Shown here piece by piece: positions 1 through 10,559 of a stretch of DNA of 64,000 nt. The notes beneath the pieces were generated by a model. It saw nothing but the letters and a program-made list of their open reading frames with translations, made no database searches and was not told the DNA's origin. The stretch is from assembly GCA_020186115.1 (NCBI GenBank), contig WSYJ01000142.1, forward strand, positions 868,001 to 932,000, written 5' to 3'. Origin of the DNA: Histomonas meleagridis (lineage: Eukaryota; Parabasalia; Tritrichomonadida; Dientamoebidae). Position numbers and translations under genes: made by a program. The first letter of the stretch is position 1, and every line of letters begins with the position of its first letter.

Positions 1-573
1 TTGTGGATAATTAGAAGGACCTCCAAGACCATCAACTTCAGGTTTATAATCATTGTTAGATAATGGATCGTTTACGATATTCGTATGTCGTGAAAAAAAA
101 GTATTCCCAATAATTCCTTCAGTATGGCCTATGGATTTGGATAATTTAGATGAATATAGAACTTGTAATGAAGGAATATCTTGCCAAAAAATTACATTCT
201 CGGCATATAAATTTTCTTTTAAAATGGTTTCTATTGACTCAAATACAGGATGCGTGTGAGTATATGTTAGAAATGAATCCATAATTTTTTCATACCTTTG
301 CATTTTTTCAAGTAATGCATGTGTGATTCTTGAAGAACGAGAATTATCTATAAATGTTAAACCTTTATCTAATTCTTGTAAATGTGGATTTGGGTTTTGG
401 TGTTGTTTTTCTTGTACAGTTTTTGTTGGTGATTGGAATAATGGAGGCTTTGAAAGTCCTAATGAAGGTATTTTATATGGCATTTGAGGATTTGGTGCTT
501 CTTTTCGAATAAATGGGGTGATAGTTCTATGTCCTTTTTTATAAGAAAACGAATTTGAAACTCTGTTCCTCAT
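1..573 (-). CDS. GAF-domain protein, N-terminal part (cut by window edge)
   Basis: An open frame of 191 codons runs from an ATG at 573 down to base 1 without a stop, so the C-terminus lies outside the window. Residues 1-80 are polar and proline/glutamine-rich. Residues ~82-118 are helical. Residues ~120-190 look like the start of a GAF domain: an LYAENVIFWQ strand, then GIIGNTFFSR and NIVNDP, followed by a D/N-rich loop with YKPEVD. GAF domains bind cyclic nucleotides or other small ligands and in trichomonads often precede cyclase or phosphodiesterase domains; whether one follows here cannot be seen. No classical initiator motif was found directly upstream. The GAF call is by motif only. Confidence 0.6.
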   Translation of the reverse strand, partial: MRNRVSNSFSYKKGHRTITPFIRKEAPNPQMPYKIPSLGLSKPPLFQSPTKTVQEKQHQNPNPHLQELDKGLTFIDNSRSSRITHALLEKMQRYEKIMDSFLTYTHTHPVFESIETILKENLYAENVIFWQDIPSLQVLYSSKLSKSIGHTEGIIGNTFFSRHTNIVNDPLSNNDYKPEVDGLGGPSNYPQ

Positions 574-768
574 CTAAAAATCCGTTATAAAAAACCAAAG
601 AACCAAATAACCTCAGAAAAAAAATTTTATAACCAAACACCAAATATTTTTAATCTATATAGAAATATTTAGTGTTCCAACGGGAAATTATAAATATGAT
701 AGATTTTTAATTAAATTTATTTCAAAATTTTCATTTATTAAAATTATGATCATAATGTAATAATATTA

Positions 769-1104
769 TTACTTCCACATCATGTAGTGTCGAAAACAAC
801 AATCTAAAAATGAATAAGTTACTAGGTATAAAATAAAATTCTGAAACGCAAATTTAATTTCTGCCCCAAATGATGGTTCTTTTGGAATTTTTTTGATATG
901 TAAATATAAAACAACAAATCCGTAAGTAATGCCCCAACAAGATGTGCTGAAATCAAATGGTAAAGTAAATAACTTTGTTAAAAATCCAATAAGAAAACTT
1001 GCAAGAAATCTCAAAACAGATTCCTTATATCTTGGTTTATACATTTTTGGTGGTTGTGGGATTGGAAATCCAATTTGTTCGAGCATTTTTTGTTGGTTGA
1101 ACAT
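769..1104 (-). CDS. small membrane protein, function unknown
   Basis: The first good ATG is at 1104 (MFNQQKMLEQ), giving 111 aa; longer versions need a TTG start. A TCACTTC initiator lies 19 nt upstream, which supports this start. The N-terminus is polar and proline-rich (IPQPPKMYKPRY). Two or three hydrophobic stretches follow (LRFLASFLIGFLTKLF, GITYGFVVLYLHI, FILYLVTYSFL), suggesting a small multi-pass protein. The gene is divergent from the WD40 gene at 1169, with 64 bp between the two ATGs. I do not recognise the family. Confidence 0.6.
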   Translation of the reverse strand: MFNQQKMLEQIGFPIPQPPKMYKPRYKESVLRFLASFLIGFLTKLFTLPFDFSTSCWGITYGFVVLYLHIKKIPKEPSFGAEIKFAFQNFILYLVTYSFLDCCFRHYMMWK

Positions 1105-1118
1105 TTTATTATGGGATT

Positions 1119-1125
1119 GAAGTGA
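1119..1125 (-). promoter_or_regulatory. initiator (Inr) of the small membrane protein gene
   Basis: On the minus strand TCACTTC matches the trichomonad Inr TCA(+1)YW. The A(+1) at 1123 would give a 19-nt leader before the ATG at 1104. The 64-bp gap to the divergent ATG at 1169 must also carry that gene's promoter; no perfect Inr was seen there. Confidence 0.55.
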
Positions 1126-1168
1126 TAACTTTTTCAATACTTTAAAAATTGAAGAGAACGTTTATTAA

Positions 1169-2605
1169 ATGTCAATCACGTCGAAAATCTTACAACATCG
1201 CCTTGGAGATTCCGATGCTTTCGACGATTACCGAAATAGCCAATTTATGCCTTGTTCAATGACAAAATCAATGACTCTTTTGGGACATAAAGGTTGTATT
1301 AATACATGTTCTTTTAATCCTTATGGGAATTTTGAACTTACTGGTTGCGATGATGGAAGTGTTTGGTTATGGGATATTGGTAACCATCAAAGCAAACCAA
1401 AAATCCGACTTATACCTCATAAAACAAATGTTTTTACAACAAATTTCCTTTCTGAAACACGTTTTATTTCGGGAGGTAATGACGCTAGTGTTCAAGTCAT
1501 TGAATTAGCTGATGGTAGAGCTGTTTCCACTAAATATTCAAATCATCATACTCGAAAAGTTCTTTGTTCTTTTGTTGTTGATGAACATACATTTGCAACA
1601 TGTAGCCAAAAGACAGTACGTTTATTTGATACTCGTATTCAATATACAGGTCAATCACAGCATAATTTAGATTTTTTAACCGAAGCAGATTTCGATTATG
1701 ATGGTCAACAAAAACTTTATGATGACCTTACAAACAATCATATTCGTCCACAAAGTGATGGAGGTGGCTGTTATCTTCCATCAACAACACCAACAGATCC
1801 AAATTCAATTTTACTTGATTTTACAAATAATCCAAACATGGAATTTTTCACAATGGATATTCATCCAATCGACAGGAAACGCTTTATTGCAAGTTGTGGT
1901 GATGGTACCGTTCGAATGTTTGATTTACGAATGATCAGACAAAACAAGCCACAACAAATTGGGTTTGAATTCAACAAACACTATGGAAGGATTATGTCTG
2001 TTACAGGTGCTACCTTTAATGAAACAGGAGATAGGATAGCAGCTACAATAATTGGAGGAAATATTCATGTTTTAGATCCTTCATTAGGAATTGATGTTTC
2101 TCATATCCAACCACCAAGGCCTAGAAGCTTTCAAATCAACTTGGCTGACTTCATTAACCAAGAAACAGGAACATTTGACTTCGCACTTTTGAATCGGTTT
2201 GCGAATCAACAGACTGTGGTCGAAGAGGAAGAAGAAGAAGAGAGGCACCCCGTTTTGGGGGAGGTCATTGAGCTCTACGGGGGGCACCAATCACAGTCGA
2301 CGATCAAAACCGTTAACTGGATGGGCAAATTTGTTGTTACTGGAAGTGACAATGGAAGCATTTGTTTTTATGACCCTGATACAGGTGACCCTGTTAACAT
2401 TGTTAAAGGTCATAAAGGAAATGTAAACGTTGTAACTGTTCATAAGGAAAAGATGCTTTTGGCAACAAGTGGAATTGATGACTTTGCGGTGTTGTGGGAG
2501 CCAATGAAGATATCGAAGGTTCAAATGAATGAGATTAAAGAAAGAAATGAAGCAGCGCTTCAAGAACCTGAAGAACCTGAAAATTTAATGTGCAATGTAA
2601 TGTGA
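1169..2605 (+). CDS. WD40 protein, DCAF8/WDTC1-like
   Basis: 478 aa from ATG 1169. WD40 blades are visible as GHKGCINTCSFNPYG / LTGCDDGSVWLWD (residues ~38-70), PHKTNVFTTNF / SGGNDASVQVIE, HHTRKVLC / CSQKTVRLFDTR, HPIDRKRFIASCGDGTVRMFDLR, WMGKFVVTGSDNGSICFYD and GHKGNVNVV / ATSGIDDFAVLWEP near the C-terminus. The order of blades, with an early GHKGCIN and the DGxVRxFDLR motif, resembles DCAF8/WDTC1 substrate receptors of DDB1-CUL4 ubiquitin ligases. A poly-Glu loop (residues ~352-358) lies in a GC-rich patch around 2240-2290. The family assignment is by motif order only; a generic WD40 scaffold is the alternative. Confidence 0.65.
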   Translation: MSITSKILQHRLGDSDAFDDYRNSQFMPCSMTKSMTLLGHKGCINTCSFNPYGNFELTGCDDGSVWLWDIGNHQSKPKIRLIPHKTNVFTTNFLSETRFISGGNDASVQVIELADGRAVSTKYSNHHTRKVLCSFVVDEHTFATCSQKTVRLFDTRIQYTGQSQHNLDFLTEADFDYDGQQKLYDDLTNNHIRPQSDGGGCYLPSTTPTDPNSILLDFTNNPNMEFFTMDIHPIDRKRFIASCGDGTVRMFDLRMIRQNKPQQIGFEFNKHYGRIMSVTGATFNETGDRIAATIIGGNIHVLDPSLGIDVSHIQPPRPRSFQINLADFINQETGTFDFALLNRFANQQTVVEEEEEEERHPVLGEVIELYGGHQSQSTIKTVNWMGKFVVTGSDNGSICFYDPDTGDPVNIVKGHKGNVNVVTVHKEKMLLATSGIDDFAVLWEPMKISKVQMNEIKERNEAALQEPEEPENLMCNVM

Positions 2606-2975
2606 GGAATTTGTTTATGTGAACAACAATGTTAAATCATCCAATGTTTTTTGTTCAGATTTTTTTTTGATGTGTTTAAATAATAGCAAACCAAGAAAAA
2701 TATGAACATTAACGTTCTCCTCAAATAAAATGTAATAGAACAAATAGTATATTCATTTGATGTTGAATTAACATGCGCTCAAAATAAAAGAAGATTTTTT
2801 TAATCCTTTTATGAAATAAAAAGATAAGATTAAATACATTAAAAATAAAGGAAGGGGGTCTTAGAGTAAATGAGATCTTCGTGATTTTGTAGTAAAGCTT
2901 ATAGGATATCCTATAACTCAATTTTGGAACTATTTTTAGGTAATAAAGATTAAACTGCCGAAAATCCTGGATATC
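2606..2975. other. intergenic, nothing recognised
   Basis: AT-rich spacer between the WD40 gene and the broken coiled-coil gene. The short open frame on the minus strand at 2721-2921 has no ATG context or family signal and I treat it as chance. Confidence 0.5.
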
Positions 2976-3597
2976 ATGTCTTTTGAAAGAAAGTCATCAA
3001 CATAACATTACGCGATCATTATTAGATCAATCTAAAGAAGAACTTTTTTCATTAAAACGAACGATTGAATCATATCGAAACAATCTTAAAACTCAAAAAC
3101 TTTATAATACTGAAATTGATAATCAAAGATTAAAATCGGTAAGTAATATTGAGAAAGATGAATTTGAAGACAAAATGAAAATGCAAATTAATTATCAGAA
3201 AGAATTAAAAGAAGAAATTAATAAATTAAATCATCTAATTGACTTAAGAAATAATCAATTAACACAATCGGAACAAAAATTACAAACATTACTAATGAAA
3301 ATTCCGGACTTTGTACAACCAGAACAAGCATTGGATAATTCATTGGAAAGTTCAAAGAAATATTAAGAATTCGTACAAAAGAGAAAATATGTTTTGGATG
3401 AAATTCAAGAACGAAACAGAATTTTGGAGATGCAGAAGATCCAAGAAAGCAAAGACAGGATGAAGCTGCTGAATACACTGATGCCGTCGAAAGAAGCTGA
3501 AAAAGAAAACGAGTTAAAAATTGAGGAATTGATCGAAGGGAGCCAGAAAAACCAAAAAGAAATGGATGAACTGATAGAAGAGATTGGAATGAAATGA
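2976..3597 (+). pseudogene. coiled-coil protein gene, frameshifted and with an in-frame stop
   Basis: The open frame reads LKESHQHNITRSLLDQSKEE and runs as a charged coiled coil (KIDNQRLKSV, LNHLIDLRNNQL) to a single TAA at 3364-3366. The same frame then continues (EFVQKRKYVLDEIQERN, MDELIEEIGMK) to the stop at 3595-3597. The frame has no ATG at its start. An ATG at 2976 lies one base out of frame and would join it if the TTTT at 2981-2984 had one T fewer. The whole is ~205 codons with two lesions. A decayed relative lies at 8640-9215. Function unknown; a filament or basal-body type coiled coil is possible. Confidence 0.6.
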
Positions 3598-3951
3598 AAT
3601 TTGTTAATAAAAATTGTTTTATTTCATAATTCAAATTCTCTTGTTAATTATTTTTTTTCATTAAAAAGTAATTCACATCAGAAAAAATAAATGCAGAATT
3701 CGATGTGAATAAAAAATAATTTTCATTATACAAAAAAAATTTTTAAGCATTTTTCAATAAATATTTTTCATATGTCATATTAAAAACAAATTCAAAATTC
3801 CTTTTTTTATTTTGTAAGTACCTCTTTGATCAACAAAACCAAACCCCGTTGTTATGAATTCAAAAATGAAGTGATGTGAACATAAACCATTCAAAAAGTT
3901 CGTGAAGAAAAAAATTTTATTATGACGATTAAATATATCAATAAATGTAAT
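3598..3951. other. intergenic, nothing recognised
   Basis: 354 bp of AT-rich sequence between two convergent genes. No family-like frame or RNA gene seen. Confidence 0.5.
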
Positions 3952-5328
3952 TCACTCCTGTAGGAAAACCCGAACAATGGATTTGATGTAAGTTAGTGCT
4001 TCGTTAACACCTTCACTTTCATTTTCTTCTGCAAAACTCTGTATCTCATCAATCAATCCCGAGTCATTCATAATAGCAACAGCACCCTGTGGATCTAGTT
4101 GTATTATTGATGTGAAAAAATCCATGAAATTCACAATTAACACTGGATCTGATGCGATCAAATCACATATATATTGGAAAGCGCCACACTTCATGTACTC
4201 AATTCTAAATGGAATAATCTCAGGAGATGTGTTTTCAGTCAGAAACACACACATACAATACGCACAAAATTTTTTGTTTTCAAAACATAAATTGTCAGAA
4301 ATTTTCAGAAGTGTATGAAAAAGTCCAAATTTGAATACTTCAGAAGTGAAGCAATGCGTCAAATTCTCGATGTGCTCATAAAGCTCCAAAGATGGAACAG
4401 ATGCAAACTCGACCAAATGAGCAGTAAGAAGATTAAGCATATCCTCTTGTATGAAAAGTTTCATTTTGTCTTTGGCAATAGATTTTAAAGAATGATAACC
4501 AGCCATCAAATGTTTGTGATTTTTGGATTGTACAAGAAGACCAGTGATTTTCTCGGTGTAGCCAAGTTGTGAAATGATCCTTTCGCAATCAACATCTTCA
4601 GCTAGACTTGAAATTAAATTTAAAGAAATTACAAAAAGATCATCATCAATTACGTACCCAAGAAGCTCATTAACAATCTGAATTATTGGAGAAAGTATAG
4701 GTTTGAGGTCTTTGTAAATAGAAGCTTTCAAAAAGAAATTTATAATGGCAGTAAGAAGAGGAGTTGATTCAGTCGACTTTAGAGCAACCCTAAAAATCTG
4801 AGTGAATTTTTCAAATGTTTGCGGTGTAAAAAAGCCTTGTAAAGCTTCAATTTTGTTTTCAGTTAAATATGTTAATGCTTGGAGAGAAAGAATTTCAGTT
4901 TGCGCATTGATACCAGAAAGAGCAATGCTACAAACAAGTGTTACAAGTTCTGGATCAACCAATAAATCAAATTTTTCGTCGAATTCTCTCCACATATTAG
5001 AGATTATTTGCAATGCGCACAACCCACTTTCTTGATTTTGAGTTATTCCTTTTAGATAAATGATCAATTTTGTGAAAAATTTTGATGGAATTTCTTTTTG
5101 AAATTGAAATCCTTCTTGATTTGTAAAAACTACGAGATATCTGAGTGCGTTCACATCGTCTTCATCAATTACCTTTTGAACAGCCAAGTTAGCTTTTGAT
5201 ACGTTTTCGATTTCTTCATCATCGTTGTCGCGAATTATTTGGTAAGCACGCTTGAGAGTTCCGTCAACACTTTGAAAGTTTGGAAGTTTTCTTCCAAAAT
5301 TAGAGACTTCTGAATCATTTTCCCACAT
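3952..5328 (-). CDS. ARM/HEAT-type helical repeat protein
   Basis: 458 aa. The ATG at 5328 is supported by a TCATTTC initiator ending 3 nt upstream. The protein is almost wholly alpha-helical, with short amphipathic helix pairs such as LCALQIISNMWREF, EILSLQALTYLTEN, LFVISLNLISSLAED and HLMAGYHSLKSIAKD, typical of armadillo-like solenoids related to importin-alpha. An N-terminal basic importin-beta-binding segment is not evident, so it is unlikely to be a true importin-alpha. No membrane segment or signal peptide. A scaffold or adaptor role is inferred from fold only. Confidence 0.6.
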   Translation of the reverse strand: MWENDSEVSNFGRKLPNFQSVDGTLKRAYQIIRDNDDEEIENVSKANLAVQKVIDEDDVNALRYLVVFTNQEGFQFQKEIPSKFFTKLIIYLKGITQNQESGLCALQIISNMWREFDEKFDLLVDPELVTLVCSIALSGINAQTEILSLQALTYLTENKIEALQGFFTPQTFEKFTQIFRVALKSTESTPLLTAIINFFLKASIYKDLKPILSPIIQIVNELLGYVIDDDLFVISLNLISSLAEDVDCERIISQLGYTEKITGLLVQSKNHKHLMAGYHSLKSIAKDKMKLFIQEDMLNLLTAHLVEFASVPSLELYEHIENLTHCFTSEVFKFGLFHTLLKISDNLCFENKKFCAYCMCVFLTENTSPEIIPFRIEYMKCGAFQYICDLIASDPVLIVNFMDFFTSIIQLDPQGAVAIMNDSGLIDEIQSFAEENESEGVNEALTYIKSIVRVFLQE

Positions 5329-5330
5329 AT

Positions 5331-5337
5331 GAAATGA
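5331..5337 (-). promoter_or_regulatory. initiator (Inr) of the ARM-like gene
   Basis: Minus-strand TCATTTC; A(+1) at 5335 gives a 7-nt leader to the ATG at 5328, within the usual trichomonad range. Confidence 0.6.
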
Positions 5338-5429
5338 ATTATTGAATTTTTTTCTTTGTGATCACCCAAAAAGTGAAAAGTGTCATGTATACGTTTTGAA
5401 GAAAAACACAAAAATTTCAGCATATCAAA

Positions 5430-5484
5430 TTGTTTAGAAGCACTTGCAGTGGACCAGCTTCGTTGTATTCGTCACGTGTGATAA
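5430..5484 (-). pseudogene. fragment of an actin gene 3' end
   Basis: These 55 bp match the last ~66 bp of the actin gene at 18732 ([11 protein letters not shown] ... CKCF-type end plus its stop and the next few bases), with one G/A change and an 11-bp deletion. In the intact gene the deleted block lies between two GTCC repeats, so the loss looks like a microhomology deletion. It breaks the frame. It lies ~100 bp upstream of the ARM-like gene with no other actin sequence around it. Confidence 0.85.
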
Positions 5485-5587
5485 ATTATATTTGTACATT
5501 TTATGAAATTTGATGAAATCTGACGATTAAAAAATAATAAATTTTATGACTCATTTATACTAAATTATGAATAGCTTTCAAAGAATG

Positions 5588-6062
5588 TTTGGGAACTTCA
5601 TAAGATGTTAATCAAAGAGGACATAATCTGAATGAGGTTGTAAAATAATTCGAAATGATGAAATTGAAAAACTTCAAGAAATGTCAACAAAGTGATTTTG
5701 ATATTAATCAAATAATAGCACCATCACTTTATGAAAAATGTTCATTTATTGATAAAGGAATTTCTTTGATTATGCAGCATTTTTTGGATCGATCAAATGT
5801 TTTAAATTTTTACTTATGAATAATGCATCAACGGTTTAATAAACATCAAAAAAAGGCGACCGTTTGCAGGAAAGCTAGCGGTTTTGTATCGTCCAAAATC
5901 AACCATACAATTTTTATACAATGTCACAAATTAAAAAAGTAATCGTAAGTGGTTTATTTTAATTATTTCAAACAGCACTTATGATAGCATCTGAAAATGG
6001 GCATTTTGAAACCGTTAAAATTATTGAACAAAAAGAAATTGATATTAATGCCAAAAGTGAAA
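5588..6062 (+). pseudogene. relic of a DUF3447/ankyrin gene
   Basis: Pieces of the DUF3447 family are readable in different frames. 5588-5840 gives WELHKMLIKE, IIRNDEIEKLQEMS, IIAPSLYEKCSFID and the IKCFKFLLMNNAS region. After ~100 bp of unrelated sequence, 5972-6050 encodes one ankyrin module (TALMIASENGHFETVKIIEQ, then IDINAK). The module is preceded by a TTATTTCAAACAG sequence like the spacers of the other ankyrin loci. Frame breaks are numerous; it cannot make a protein as it stands. Confidence 0.7.
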
Positions 6063-7229
6063 TTTCACAAAATAAAATAAGCTGAAATATTTATTTTTTA
6101 GTCAATCTCAATAAATGAACTTTATAAATTCTCTGTTTTTTAATTCCAATTTTTTCAAATGATAAAACAATTTGCAGAAGGCGTATTAACACTAATACAC
6201 TTTTAATAAACTAGCACTAAGATGACTTAATGATATAACAACAAAATATTAAATTTTCTCAATAAAATGTCATTTTTTTAAGTGGAGCAATTTTTTTATT
6301 TATAAACATATGTTCTATATCCAAATATGTCGTTGCAAAATAATGTTATGCTTTACGTTTAAATGCTTCTAAAAAATATCCTATTTTAGACGAGATATTA
6401 ACATTTTAAAACATAAGTTATTCAAAAGTGATAGTCACTGTAAATCAAATAAGAAAAATCACCTTTAAAGTTTTTTTCTCAAGATTTCACTAATGATTTA
6501 AAAAGACCATTTATTGCCCCAAAATGTTACTTTTTTGTCCCAAATGAAAAACCCTAGTAAATAATAGAGTATAAAGAATAACTCAAAAGAGAAAAGGAAA
6601 TTACAACTAATGAAAAGAAAATTAATAGAACATGTTTTGGAATTAAATATGTCAAAAAAGTTTTTATGAATAAGAAAAATAAAAAAATTAAGCATCTTAA
6701 AGAATAGAATCTCAAGGAAATTAAATGTAAATGAAAAGAAAAAGAATAAAATATTTTATTAACAAAAATCCACTAAATAAAAATTATTAAACATGATAAA
6801 TAAGTTAAAAATGTCTTACATTTATATCAATTTCATCATTTTTTTTATCCATTTTGATGATTTTTGCTTTCTAAAATGAATTCTTTTTATTGTAATAACA
6901 GAACAACAATATTTGTTTTCTTCTAAAGATATCTGAAACATTCAAAAAATTGATCCATTTCAAACATTAAGAAGAAATCCAAAAGAATTATAATATTACA
7001 CAATGTGAATGTGAATAACGTTGAACGTAGAAGAGTTTTTTATTAAAAATATGTTTTGACAAATGAAGAAAATAACTTAAATTTGAACTAGAGGAATTTT
7101 TTCCACTGAAAAATTGATTTTAATTGATGTTCTACATGTTTGATTTACACCATTTCTTACAGTGTGTGATTTTTTTAGAATAAAAATTAAAAGAAAACTC
7201 AAAGGAAAAAAAATAAGGCCAAAAAGCCT
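6063..7229. other. gene-poor AT-rich stretch
   Basis: About 1.17 kb with no family-like frame on either strand; only short chance frames (for example 6498-6695, minus). No tRNA, repeat array or terminal inverted repeat was seen by eye. Confidence 0.5.
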
Positions 7230-7484
7230 TTAGTTGAGTTGCTTATGCTGAATAAGAGCATTTGATGAGTTAAGAACAAGTTCGAACTCAAAATCTCTTC
7301 CGGGACATGAGTTAGTTACAAGAATTATATTTGACTTGATATTACCATCTTGTAATTGATCAACAGTTTTAATTTCCTTCAAAACAAATGGAAATATTTG
7401 ATCTACCATCGTGTTCAACAATTTGATAGACTTTTCAACAATCTGTTGGGCTTCTTGAGAATTAGTATCAATTGAACGTGACAT
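7230..7484 (-). CDS. small hypothetical protein (84 aa)
   Basis: ATG at 7484, MSRSIDTNSQ. The helix-then-strand pattern (EAQQIVEKSIKLLNTMVDQI, then NIILVTNSCPGRDFEFELVL) and balanced composition look protein-like amid otherwise non-coding AT-rich DNA. No membrane segment or cysteine motif. I do not recognise it; it could be a small dynein-light-chain-like or other alpha/beta protein, but this is only an impression. Confidence 0.4.
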   Translation of the reverse strand: MSRSIDTNSQEAQQIVEKSIKLLNTMVDQIFPFVLKEIKTVDQLQDGNIKSNIILVTNSCPGRDFEFELVLNSSNALIQHKQLN

Positions 7485-8639
7485 GCTTGTACGTGCAAAT
7501 TGAAAAAGTATATTTTGATCGTCAAGATTCTCAAAAAGTTATACAAACACGTTTATTAAGACGTTAAATTCATACACACAAGCCTCCAGAAAAATGTCAA
7601 ATTAACGGTCTTTTCTAAGAACATATAAATCATATTGAAAAATATCTCATCTTCAGCCTAAAATTTTTATTAGCTTTATGTAATTAGTTAGAAGGCGTTT
7701 AAAAAATAAAATTTTCATGATTTAAAGAATAACGCATAAATATTAAATTTTGATATTTCGAAAATTTTATTTTCTTTTTAAAGCATTTTCTTGATAGCAA
7801 AGTTAAATTGGGTCATTATTTCGTCAAATGAAATTTTTCCAAAATTTAAAGCACTTTTACAATTGATTAAAAGTGACAAAAATTACATGTAAAAAAAATG
7901 CCTCTCAATATAAAAATATTTTTTGAGAGATCCTCAACTTCAAATCTAGCAATATTTTTGTTAATAATATTTTTAAGTTAAGAATGTAATAGGAAGGAGA
8001 TGACAAAAATTGTTATTATGAAATGTTGAGTGTTCAATCTTTTTAGATGTTATCTAATTTCGACCATACATTTTTAGGAATCTTGAAATATTTCCTATAT
8101 AGTAATATTGTAAATTGGTTATATTTATTTTGTAAATTATTATTTGATAATATTTTTACTAAATTTTTGAGAAAAAGTTAAAATATATGAAAAAATCTAC
8201 TTTTCCAACAATTAATCAAGTATAACTTTTTATACCATTTTCATTTCATTTTTGGCCAAAAAAAATGGCCAAATATGGTTTCAAAATGATATTTATTTAG
8301 TGATTTAACATTTATTTAATCATATAGGAATGCACTTTATTTTGAAGTTGAAAAAAAAGTGATATAGAAATCTATGCATGAAATCTATGCTAAAAAGATT
8401 GTATCGGTTTACGTAATTATTGTTTTCTATAGGTTTATTTTTTTATTATTATCACCAGTATTCGAGATTATATAGGGACAAAAAAAATCTCTTTGCATTA
8501 TGAAAAAATAGTTTCCTATTAATTTATTATACATTCATATATAAAAACAGAATCTATAAAGGAATACAATTCAATTTGCAAATATAAATTACATATAATA
8601 CTTATTCATCTAATAATTTATTATTTTTTATCATTTGAC
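7485..8639. other. AT-rich intergenic, nothing recognised
   Basis: About 1.15 kb without a credible frame on either strand. Contains only short A- and T-runs and no detectable repeat boundary. Confidence 0.5.
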
Positions 8640-9215
8640 TTGGTTTTTCCAATTCATTTTTTTCATTTTCCAGATTTATTTATTGTATTTCTTGATCAAG
8701 AAGTTTTTTATCCATTAACAACATTTGTTTTTCATTTTTAAATTTACTTGTTTTTCTTAAAAGTGAACGAATTTCTGATTTTCCTGAATGCAAAGAAATT
8801 GATGATCTTTTCAAAGTCTATATATCTCTAAGAATTCTTCTTACCTGCGTTTCGTGTTGACTTTTGAAGGTTACATAAATTTATCTTTGATAACGTCACA
8901 GATTCATTTGATGCTTTTCGTTCCGTTCTGTAATTTCTTTGTTATATTCGTCCAATTCCTTCGTTTTGAGATTTGTGATGAATTTCGACTTATGAAATGA
9001 ATTGATTAATTGTTGATGTTCAACCTAAATTCTTGATATTTCGTTGTTTCCTTTTTGTTCGAGTTCTGTTGAAGAGTGACTTAATCTAAGAGATTCAAGC
9101 TCCGACTTCTTTCACGCGATTGTTTGAGATAACTGATGTAGAATGATTCTGCTTGTTCTATGAGTTGATTATTTCGTAAATCTAATAGATACTTTAAGCG
9201 TTTCTTTATTAGTAA
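8640..9215 (-). pseudogene. decayed coiled-coil gene, relative of the one at 2976
   Basis: Read on the minus strand, pieces in shifting frames give LKYLLDLRNNQLIEQAESF, ESLRLSHSSTELEQKG, TKELDEYNKEITERNEKHQ and similar charged heptad sequence. LLDLRNNQLIEQAE matches HLIDLRNNQLTQSEQ of the gene at 2976, so the two are probably paralogues. Many stops and frame changes; no intact frame. Confidence 0.55.
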
Positions 9216-9865
9216 ATAATTTTAGTTTATTAATCTCATTATCAGGGAAATTAGATTATAAACATGTTTAATGTTCATTTAAGAATCATTACTAGCAAAA
9301 TCTTTATATTTAAATACAAATATTATAGAAAAAGCACAATATCTATCCTTTTAAAAAAAAATTATACATAGCTTTATTAGTTTCATTTGTTAATTATAAA
9401 TAATCCATTTTAATACCAAACAATTTCAATTCCAGAAGATTTGTTGTTTTTCTCATTAATATACTCCAATCAACAACTCACAAATGAATTCTAATCATTT
9501 AGCTTTGAATCTCAACCCAAAACTTTTGAAATTATTTATATATGTTTATGAAATTATTTTTAAAAAATTGAAACAATAGATAAAATTTTTAAAAACTAAC
9601 ATCTTAATTGACCAATTAACTATGTTATAATTTTCCTGTTCATATTTTAAAGAGAATATATAGAAAAAAACTACTTTTAGATTGATTTAATAATATACAG
9701 ATATAAATATCAAATTTAGAAAGATCTATATAAAAGTATGAATTATAAATATTGATATAATTGTAATTTTTTGAAATGTATTATAAATATTTAATAGAAA
9801 AATAATTAATTGATGAAAGGAATTTTTTCCAGTTTAACTTTTGCTATGTCAGAGGATCATTGTTG

Positions 9866-10427
<562 letters not shown>

Positions 10428-10559
10428 GTTTACCTAATATCTAGAAATTATTTAAATTCTGCAATTTCTTTGTAGACTTTTTCGAATTGTGAATAATTTA
10501 ATTTGTTTGATCCATAAATTGGATGAACAATCAAATCAAAGTATTTCCCAAGACCTTCA

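Noticed and set aside
5953-5974. A GT-AG intron with GTAAGT donor in the ankyrin relic
   Set aside because: Only ~30 bp, in a locus with many frame breaks, and not in the aligned place of the other spacers.
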